This document shows positions 6,819 to 11,766 of a stretch of DNA of 11,766 nucleotides, one piece after another. The notes below the pieces were generated by a model that was not told where the DNA came from, searched no databases, and saw nothing but the letters and a program-made list of their open reading frames with translations. Positions within the stretch are counted from its first letter, which is position 1. Every line of letters begins with the position of its first letter. A program made the position numbers and the translations under genes. Source of the DNA: Sulfurimonas sp. (GTDB lineage Bacteria; Campylobacterota; Campylobacteria; Campylobacterales; Sulfurimonadaceae). Location of the stretch: assembly GCA_022712775.1 (NCBI GenBank), contig JAFLJZ010000157.1, positions 1 through 11,766 on the forward strand, in the 5' to 3' direction.

Positions 6819-7328
6819 ATGAGTAAACCTACTCCAACACAAAATGAAAAAAAACTCTCAGAAGAAGAGTTCATTGTTTCAAAAACAGATTCAAAAGGAA
6901 AGATACTTTATGGAAATAAAACTTTCATAAAGATATCAGGCTATAAAGAGAGTGAACTTCTTGGTCAGCCTCATAATATTTTAAGACATCCAGATATGCC
7001 AGCAGCTGTGTTTAAGTTGTTATGGGACAGACTTCACGCGGGTAAGGAAATTTTTGCTTATGTGAAAAATACATGTAAAGATGGCTCTTTTTACTGGGTA
7101 CATGCTAATGTTACAGTGACTAAAGATATAAATGGACAGGTTGTGGATTTTCACTCTGTTCGACGAAAGCCATCAGCTAAAGCTATGCAAACGATTCCAG
7201 ATTTGTATAACAAACTACTTCAAGAAGAAAAAACATTAGGGCTCGATGCATCAGGGAAGATGTTAACAAGTATTTTAGAAAAAGCAGGAGTATCATATGA
7301 CGATTTTATCTTCGATTTACAGCACTAA
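6819..7328 (+). CDS. Aer/CetB-type PAS-domain redox sensor protein
   Basis: A 169-residue soluble protein that is essentially one PAS domain (about 14-118) plus a short helical tail. The core matches the PAS domain of the aerotaxis receptor Aer: GQPHNILRHPDMP (49-61), Trp69, YVKNTCKDGSFYWVHANV (81-98). The RHPDMP element (Arg56, His57, Asp59) corresponds to residues reported to matter for FAD binding in E. coli Aer, so FAD is the likely cofactor. Unlike Aer it has no membrane anchor, HAMP or signalling domain. In C. jejuni the similar 165-residue CetB acts with the separate membrane transducer CetA in energy taxis, and a chemoreceptor gene overlaps this one by 32 nt. AAAAGGG (6805-6811) is a strong ribosome site 7 nt before the ATG. 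The PAS identity is sure; pairing with the next protein is inferred from gene order and the C. jejuni precedent. Confidence 0.9.
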   Translation: MSKPTPTQNEKKLSEEEFIVSKTDSKGKILYGNKTFIKISGYKESELLGQPHNILRHPDMPAAVFKLLWDRLHAGKEIFAYVKNTCKDGSFYWVHANVTVTKDINGQVVDFHSVRRKPSAKAMQTIPDLYNKLLQEEKTLGLDASGKMLTSILEKAGVSYDDFIFDLQH

Positions 7329-8766
7329 ACAAACCTTATCTTTATATATTTTACTCTTGTTAGTTGGAGGATACTCTCTTTTTATAGTTGATTACACTTT
7401 ATTTTCTTTAATAATGGGTGTGATAGTTATAAGTTTAATCCTAGCAAAGTTCGATACAGATTCATGTAATAAAATTTTTAATGATCCTCTTATTCGTCAG
7501 GTACGTGATGTATTGCTCAAAGCAGGAAAGGGTGAGTTGTCACATAGAGTTATACATATTGAAGACACGCATGTAATGCAGGGCGTTGCATGGGGTATCA
7601 ATGATTTACTTGACCAGACAGAACAGTTTATGCGGGACATAGAATCATCAATAGATAGTTCTAATCGAGGGTATAATAATAGAATTATATTTGAGCAAGG
7701 ATATAAAGGAAATTTTAGAAATGGATTACCTGAATTGAACAATGCAATCAGCTCAATTGCAAGCTCTTATAAAGCAGCAAAAAGATCAGAGATGGGTAAA
7801 GCCTTTGAAACAAATAGTGCAGGTGGTGTTTCTCGTGGATTGTCAATTATTCAAGAGGATATAATAGAGAATGTTGATATGGTAAGTAGAATCGCAGATA
7901 ATACAAATAATACAGCACTTCAAGCCATAGAATCACAAGAGGTTGTACTGAAGATAACTGATAATCTAGACCAGTTAAATACTTTAATCTCGAATTCTAA
8001 TGAAGCCATTATGTCTTTAAATGAAAGAACAAATGAAATTACAGTAGTGGTTGATTTGATTAAAGATATCGCAGATCAGACAAATTTACTAGCACTAAAT
8101 GCCGCAATTGAAGCTGCACGTGCCGGAGAACATGGACGAGGTTTTGCAGTTGTAGCAGATGAGGTTCGTAAGCTTGCAGAGAGAACACAAAAAGCAACAC
8201 AAGAGATATCAATAACAACAAATACTTTAAAACAAGAAGCAAATGATATTCAAAATAATTCTCAAGAGATAGACACTATAGCTACCGCTTCACAAGAAGA
8301 TGTGAGTAAGTTTAATGATACATTAAATACTTTTGCATCAAGTGCTCAATATTCCGCTAAAGAAGCAAAATATATTAATGATGCTTTATTTACTTCTGTA
8401 GTAAAAGTTGACCATATTATCTTTAAGCATAAGGCATACAAAACACTTCTTGATGAAAACAAAGAAGATGTTAAAACGTTTGGAAACCACCATGATTGTC
8501 GACTTGGTAAATGGTATGATGAGGAAGGTAAAAAGATGTTTGGTGCAACAAAAGCCTTTAAAGATATGTTACCTTACCATGCTACCGTACATACAAAAGT
8601 TCTTGAAACCTTAGCTTGTGTAGAAACACAATCCTGTGTGGCAGATGAAGAAAGAGTTATGGTTGTTGCAAACATGAAAGAAGTTGAAGTAGCAAGTTTT
8701 CATCTTTTTGATCTCTTTAAAGCGATGGTAAATGAAGGTAATGTAGACGTAGCAAAGAATAAATAA
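7297..8766 (+). CDS. CetA-like methyl-accepting chemotaxis protein with C-terminal CZB zinc domain
   Basis: A 489-residue chemoreceptor. Two membrane helices (about 13-31 and 33-50) are separated by only a residue or two, so there is no periplasmic sensor. HAMP-like segments follow at about 60-115 and 125-160, then the coiled-coil signalling domain, whose tip (258-305) holds the canonical DQTNLLALNAAIEAARAGE. The C-terminus is a CZB zinc-binding domain: His373, Cys401 (HHDCRLGKWY), His428 and His432. The 28-27-4 spacing closely matches the 3His/1Cys site of E. coli DgcZ (30-27-4). It should therefore take its main signal from a cytoplasmic partner, most likely the upstream PAS protein, and signal to CheA/CheW. 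CZB domains are linked to zinc and oxidant (HOCl) sensing, as in H. pylori TlpD. CAGGAG (7285-7290) fixes ATG 7297, although this overlaps the previous gene by 32 nt; the next ATG would lose helix 1. Confidence 0.92.
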   Translation: MTILSSIYSTKQTLSLYILLLLVGGYSLFIVDYTLFSLIMGVIVISLILAKFDTDSCNKIFNDPLIRQVRDVLLKAGKGELSHRVIHIEDTHVMQGVAWGINDLLDQTEQFMRDIESSIDSSNRGYNNRIIFEQGYKGNFRNGLPELNNAISSIASSYKAAKRSEMGKAFETNSAGGVSRGLSIIQEDIIENVDMVSRIADNTNNTALQAIESQEVVLKITDNLDQLNTLISNSNEAIMSLNERTNEITVVVDLIKDIADQTNLLALNAAIEAARAGEHGRGFAVVADEVRKLAERTQKATQEISITTNTLKQEANDIQNNSQEIDTIATASQEDVSKFNDTLNTFASSAQYSAKEAKYINDALFTSVVKVDHIIFKHKAYKTLLDENKEDVKTFGNHHDCRLGKWYDEEGKKMFGATKAFKDMLPYHATVHTKVLETLACVETQSCVADEERVMVVANMKEVEVASFHLFDLFKAMVNEGNVDVAKNK

Positions 8767-8794
8767 AGGCTTTATATATCAAAGTTTATTTAGA

Positions 8795-8800
8795 TAAAAT
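8795..8800 (+). promoter_or_regulatory. Possible -10 box directly upstream of the ABC ATPase start
   Basis: TAAAAT within TAGATAAAAT lies six bases before the ATG at 8807, and no Shine-Dalgarno is visible between them. If it is used, transcription would begin at or within a base or two of the start codon and give a leaderless mRNA. Otherwise the gene is read through from the chemoreceptor gene 40 nt upstream. The surrounding 40 nt are AT-rich, so the hexamer may be chance. Confidence 0.35.
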
Positions 8801-8806
8801 AAGTAC

Positions 8807-9496
8807 ATGAAAATAGATATACTAAAAATAACTTTCGACAAGCAAGTACTTGTAAATATTTCTTTTAGTATTGAGAAATCTTTAGCACTTGTTGGGCAAA
8901 GTGGAAGTGGAAAAAGCTTAACGCTTAAAGCACTTTTAGGGATGTTGCCTAATACAATGGAGTGTGAGTTAGTTTGTGATTCTAACTTTGAACTTCAAGC
9001 TGGAAAAACACTCTCTTTTGTTCCTCAAAATCCTTTTACAGCACTTTCCCCACTTACAAAAATAAGGAAACAGTTTTTTGTTTCTAAAGAAAAACAAGAA
9101 GAGCTATTTAGACAGGTTGGATTAGATATTTCACTTTTAGATAGGTTCGCTCCAGAGCTTTCTGGTGGTCAACTTCAACGGGTAGTTATTGCAATGGCCT
9201 TAGAATCTAAACCTAAGTTAATCTTACTTGATGAACCTACAACTGCACTTGATCCGCAGACAAAAATATTGATTATAGACTTGTTGAAAAAGCTACAAAC
9301 TGACTTAGGATTTTTAATGCTTTTTGTAACACATGATATATCTTCAGCCACTTCTCTTTGTGAAGATATTTGTGTTATAAAAGATGGTTTGGTAGTAGAA
9401 GATGGTAGAATGTTAGACATATTACAAAAGCCAAGAGAAGAGTATACGCAAACACTTATCGAGGCAAATTTTGCAAACAGAGAATTTAGGAAATAA
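8807..9496 (+). CDS. ABC transporter ATP-binding protein, peptide/nickel (Dpp/Opp/Nik) type
   Basis: A 229-residue ABC ATPase with every catalytic element: Walker A GQSGSGKS (30-37), Q-loop Gln74 in VPQNP, signature LSGGQLQR (118-125), Walker B LILLDEP (138-144, Glu143), D-loop ALDP (147-150) and switch His176. The Q-loop context PQNPFTALSPLTKI and the C-terminal EEYTQTLIEA, recalling HPYTQALL, place it with the DppD/OppD/NikD group that powers peptide or nickel import. It is shorter than OppD/DppD (about 320-335 residues) and nearer NikD, with little C-terminal extension. No permease, binding protein or second ATPase is nearby, so its partners lie elsewhere or are lost. ATG 8807 is required to complete the first beta-strand, yet it has no clear ribosome site. 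Substrate is undetermined. It ends 6 nt before pbpA. Confidence 0.88.
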   Translation: MKIDILKITFDKQVLVNISFSIEKSLALVGQSGSGKSLTLKALLGMLPNTMECELVCDSNFELQAGKTLSFVPQNPFTALSPLTKIRKQFFVSKEKQEELFRQVGLDISLLDRFAPELSGGQLQRVVIAMALESKPKLILLDEPTTALDPQTKILIIDLLKKLQTDLGFLMLFVTHDISSATSLCEDICVIKDGLVVEDGRMLDILQKPREEYTQTLIEANFANREFRK

Positions 9497-9502
9497 TTTA
9501 GA

Positions 9503-11497
9503 ATGATAAAGAAAATACTTTTAGGGCTTCTTGTAGTTGGATTATTATCTCCATTTGCACTTATTGGATACTACTACACAGCATATGAATATGATATTGA
9601 TTCATTAGTCGATTATAAACCTTCAAAAAGTAGTAGAATTTATGATAGAAATGGAGATAAAATAGCAAATGTTTTTTATAAAAAGCATAGATTTTATACT
9701 TCATTTTCTGAGATTCCACCCCGCGCGATAGAAGCACTTGTAGCCATTGAAGATACAACATTTTTTGAACATCCTGGAATTAATGTAGATGCTATTTTTC
9801 GTGCTGCAATAAAGGTAATAAAAGCTGGTAAAGCAGTTCAAGGTGCAAGTACAATAACCCAACAACTTGTAAAAAATAAACTCTTAACACGAGAAAAAAA
9901 GTTATCTAGAAAAATCAAAGAAGCAATTTTTGCGCTAAAACTTGAAAGTGTCCTAACTAAGGAAGAAATTTTAGAACGCTACTTAAACGAGATATATTTC
10001 GGACATGGATATTATGGGATTAAAACAGCTGCTGATGGTTATTTTCATAAAGAATTAAATGATTTAACCCTTAAAGAAATAGCTATTTTAGTAGGTCTTC
10101 CTAAGGCCCCAAGCACCTATGCACCAACAAAAAATTATGATATGTCTATGGGTAGAGCAAACAGAGTTATTAAGAGAATGAAAGTTTTAGGATGGATTGA
10201 TGATGCTACGTATGAAAAGGCAGTAGCTGAAACACCTCTTGTTTATGATACAACACTTACGCAAAATAAAGCACCCTTTATTGTTGATGAGGTTGCTAGA
10301 AGAATGCGACGATTAGGGGTTGATGACTTTAGAACAGGTGGATATGAAGTTCATACTACTATAGATATTAGGCTTCAAGAACTAGGTCGTAAATCTGTAA
10401 AACATGCGTATGACAAGTCTTTAGAACGTATAGAAGGCTATAAACTTCAAGAATTAGCGAGTGCTAAAAAAAGAAAAGAAAAAATTGACTACGTTGATAC
10501 AAATACTTCACTCTTAAATGGTGCACTTGTGAGCGTTGAATCAAGTACTGGAAATATACTTGCTCTTGTTGGTTCATATGATTATAAAATAAGTTCCTTT
10601 AACCGTGTGACACAAGGAAGACGTCAGCCTGGTTCTGCATTTAAACCATTTATATATCAAGTTGCATTAGATCTTGGTTTTTCAGGTGCTACAGAACTTA
10701 CAGATATAGCAAAAACCTACAAGTATGAAAAAGACGGCGAAGAACTTAAATGGCAACCTAGAAATTACTCTAAAAACTATAAGGGTCTTATAACGCTTCG
10801 AGAGGCTTTAGTGCATTCTAGTAATCTTGCAACCATTAATCTAGTGAGCGATATAGGTCTAAATGTTCTTTTGAAAAATTTTAAAAAGTTTGGTATAAAA
10901 AATGTACCTCAAGATATGTCAATTTCTCTAGGAACACTTACTATTTCTCCTCTTATGTTAGCAAAGTATTATACTTCATTTGCGAATAAAGGTACTCAAG
11001 TTGATACACATTTGATAAATTATATAGAACATAAAGGTGAGGTGATTCATGAATTCACTCCTAGTACGAGAGAAATCACATCACCAAAGCAAGCATATTT
11101 AATGACAAGTATTCTTAAAAGTGTAGTTGATCGTGGAACAGGGATTCGAGCGAGAGTAAAAGGGATTGATATAGCTGGAAAAACTGGTACAACAAATGAT
11201 AATATTGATGGCTGGTTTGCTGGTTATTCTCCAACTATAGAAACAATTGTTTGGTTTGGAAATGATAATAATACACCAATGAATAAAAAAGAAACAGGTG
11301 GAAGGGTTTCTGGTCCAGCTTTTAATATGTTTTATACAGAGTTACTTAAACTTTATCCACAAATACAAAGAGAATTTGAAAAACCTGATGGTGTTATCGA
11401 AGTAGATGTAGCAGGAAAAAAAGAGTATTTTACAGATATATCTAAACCTCCTCGCGTTCAAGTAAAAGTTGATCCTCAAGAAGAACTTCTTTTTTAA
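9503..11497 (+). CDS. pbpA: Class A penicillin-binding protein 1A (bifunctional peptidoglycan synthase)
   Basis: A 664-residue inner-membrane enzyme that polymerises lipid II and cross-links the strands. A single N-terminal helix (about 4-25) anchors it with a short cytoplasmic tail. The GT51 glycosyltransferase domain (about 60-230) contains EDTTFFEHPG (83-92, catalytic Glu83), GASTITQQLVKN (114-125) and RYLNEIYFG (159-167, probable second Glu163). The transpeptidase domain has all three active-site motifs: SAFK (Ser378 nucleophile, Lys381), SSN (439-441) and KTGT (560-563). Length is normal for a compact PBP1A of this phylum. An AGGAAA (9488-9493) inside the end of the ABC gene is 9 nt from the ATG, and the 6-nt gap indicates shared transcription. 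From memory C. jejuni has pbpA directly after maf, so the intervening genes here are the variable part. Confidence 0.96.
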   Translation: MIKKILLGLLVVGLLSPFALIGYYYTAYEYDIDSLVDYKPSKSSRIYDRNGDKIANVFYKKHRFYTSFSEIPPRAIEALVAIEDTTFFEHPGINVDAIFRAAIKVIKAGKAVQGASTITQQLVKNKLLTREKKLSRKIKEAIFALKLESVLTKEEILERYLNEIYFGHGYYGIKTAADGYFHKELNDLTLKEIAILVGLPKAPSTYAPTKNYDMSMGRANRVIKRMKVLGWIDDATYEKAVAETPLVYDTTLTQNKAPFIVDEVARRMRRLGVDDFRTGGYEVHTTIDIRLQELGRKSVKHAYDKSLERIEGYKLQELASAKKRKEKIDYVDTNTSLLNGALVSVESSTGNILALVGSYDYKISSFNRVTQGRRQPGSAFKPFIYQVALDLGFSGATELTDIAKTYKYEKDGEELKWQPRNYSKNYKGLITLREALVHSSNLATINLVSDIGLNVLLKNFKKFGIKNVPQDMSISLGTLTISPLMLAKYYTSFANKGTQVDTHLINYIEHKGEVIHEFTPSTREITSPKQAYLMTSILKSVVDRGTGIRARVKGIDIAGKTGTTNDNIDGWFAGYSPTIETIVWFGNDNNTPMNKKETGGRVSGPAFNMFYTELLKLYPQIQREFEKPDGVIEVDVAGKKEYFTDISKPPRVQVKVDPQEELLF

Positions 11498-11518
11498 AAA
11501 GAGCTATTAACTTTTTTT

Positions 11519-11526
11519 GCCGATAT
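11519..11526 (+). promoter_or_regulatory. Sigma-28 (FliA)-like -10 element
   Basis: GCCGATAT differs by one base from the classical FliA -10 (GCCGATAA) and contains CGATAT, which fits the CGATWT core described for Campylobacter sigma-28 promoters. A TAAA at 11495-11498 is the nearest -35-like element, but its spacing is several bases too long. The downstream ATG is 36 nt away, so a start site near 11533 is reasonable. If real, the last gene would belong to the flagellar late class. Confidence 0.4.
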
Positions 11527-11548
11527 GTTAGATGGGAATAATCTAACA
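11526..11548. repeat. Inverted repeat TGTTAGAT-(7 nt)-ATCTAACA upstream of the last gene
   Basis: Perfect 8-bp arms flank the loop GGGAATA. It begins in the last base of the sigma-28-like -10 and ends 2 nt before the ribosome site AAGGA (11551-11555). It could be an operator over the transcription start, or an mRNA hairpin at the very 5' end that limits access to the ribosome site. No run of T follows, so it is not a terminator for pbpA. Confidence 0.7.
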
Positions 11549-11561
11549 CAAAGGATTGGTT

Positions 11562-11766
11562 ATGAAAATTTCACAATCAGAGGTTTCTCTTTTTAGTTCT
11601 CACAGTAAAAAACATGAAATTCAAGAACAAGAAAACTTAATACAATGGGCTAGAGAAGAAGATGCTCCTCCAAGACTAAGAATGATGGATAGAGTTGAGT
11701 TAAGTGATAAGTTTATGCAACTGAATAAAACAGATGAATTAAATAATAATCTTGAAATGAGTGGTC
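11562..11766 (+). CDS. Unrecognised protein, N-terminal 68 codons (3' truncated by window edge)
   Basis: The reading frame is open from ATG 11562 to the end of the window, with AAGGA (11551-11555) 6 nt upstream. It begins MKISQSEVSLFSSHSKKHEI, then runs through a polar, glutamine/glutamate-rich stretch (EIQEQENLIQW) to a segment with DAPPRLRMMDRVELSDKF. There is no signal peptide, membrane helix or known motif in the visible part. The opening resembles, loosely and from memory only, conserved hypothetical proteins that start M-x-I-x-x-S-x-V-x-L and then S-S-H, for which I know no function. The sigma-28-like element suggests a motility or surface role, but that is inference. The gene has its own upstream signals and is not an obvious continuation of the pbpA operon. 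Confidence 0.75.
   Translation, partial: MKISQSEVSLFSSHSKKHEIQEQENLIQWAREEDAPPRLRMMDRVELSDKFMQLNKTDELNNNLEMSG

Noticed and set aside
8408..8614. Plus-strand 68-codon open frame inside the CZB region of the chemoreceptor gene
   Set aside because: It lies in another frame of a gene with intact zinc ligands and has no supporting ribosome site, so it is a shadow.
8767..8806. Small hairpin (GCTTT ... AAAGT) followed by TTTATTT after the chemoreceptor gene
   Set aside because: The stem is five pairs including a wobble and the T-run is broken, so it is not convincing as a terminator.
11478..11518. Possible intrinsic terminator after pbpA (AAGAA-GAAC-TTCTT followed by T, and AAAAAG ... CTTTTTTT)
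   Set aside because: Both candidate stems are 5-6 bp of almost pure A-U pairing, and the first lies inside the end of the coding sequence. They are too weak to call a terminator.
1..11766. CRISPR array, tRNA, rRNA, integrase or transposase
   Set aside because: No spaced repeat array, cloverleaf, rRNA stretch or mobile-element protein could be seen on either strand; the 9-nt repeats are contiguous without spacers.

Overview
The window is AT-rich, densely packed DNA with all genes on the + strand. It looks like a chromosomal segment of a free-living Campylobacterota (Epsilonproteobacteria) member, probably close to Sulfurimonas. The reasons are a CetA/CetB-like split energy-taxis pair, a receptor with a C-terminal zinc-binding CZB domain of the kind common in this phylum, promoters with a clear -10 but no convincing -35, and the order alaS ... 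maf ... pbpA, which I recall as adjacent genes in Campylobacter jejuni. The genus is inferred from protein style, not from a search.

Layout. Bases 1-1185 hold the 3' end of alaS and a small CopD-like four-helix membrane protein translationally linked to it. Bases 1186-1846 hold a promoter and a MntA-HepT (type VII) toxin-antitoxin pair. These run without a break (overlaps or gaps of -8, +6, +1 and -10 nt) into maf (house-cleaning nucleotide pyrophosphatase), bioF (biotin synthesis) and a 1060-residue SWIM/SNF2 helicase ending at 6673. The 145-nt gap at 6674-6818 is the most structured non-coding DNA here: a perfect 22-bp-arm palindrome, then a weak promoter, then four tandem copies of a 9-mer abutting a strong ribosome binding site. 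After it come a PAS protein and a chemoreceptor, overlapping by 32 nt and predicted to work together as a split redox/energy sensor with an added zinc site. Then come a lone peptide/nickel-type ABC ATPase and a class A penicillin-binding protein, 6 nt apart. The window closes with the first 68 codons of an unrecognised protein, preceded by a sigma-28-like -10 and an 8-bp-arm inverted repeat.

How it fits together. The housekeeping frame (alaS, maf, pbpA) appears to have been opened by added modules: the toxin-antitoxin pair upstream of maf, and bioF, helicase, chemotaxis pair and ABC ATPase between maf and pbpA. I see no transposase, integrase, phage gene, CRISPR array, tRNA or rRNA. The nearest thing to a new system is the bipartite receptor with its repeat-laden leader. 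It is a variant of a known arrangement rather than clearly novel.
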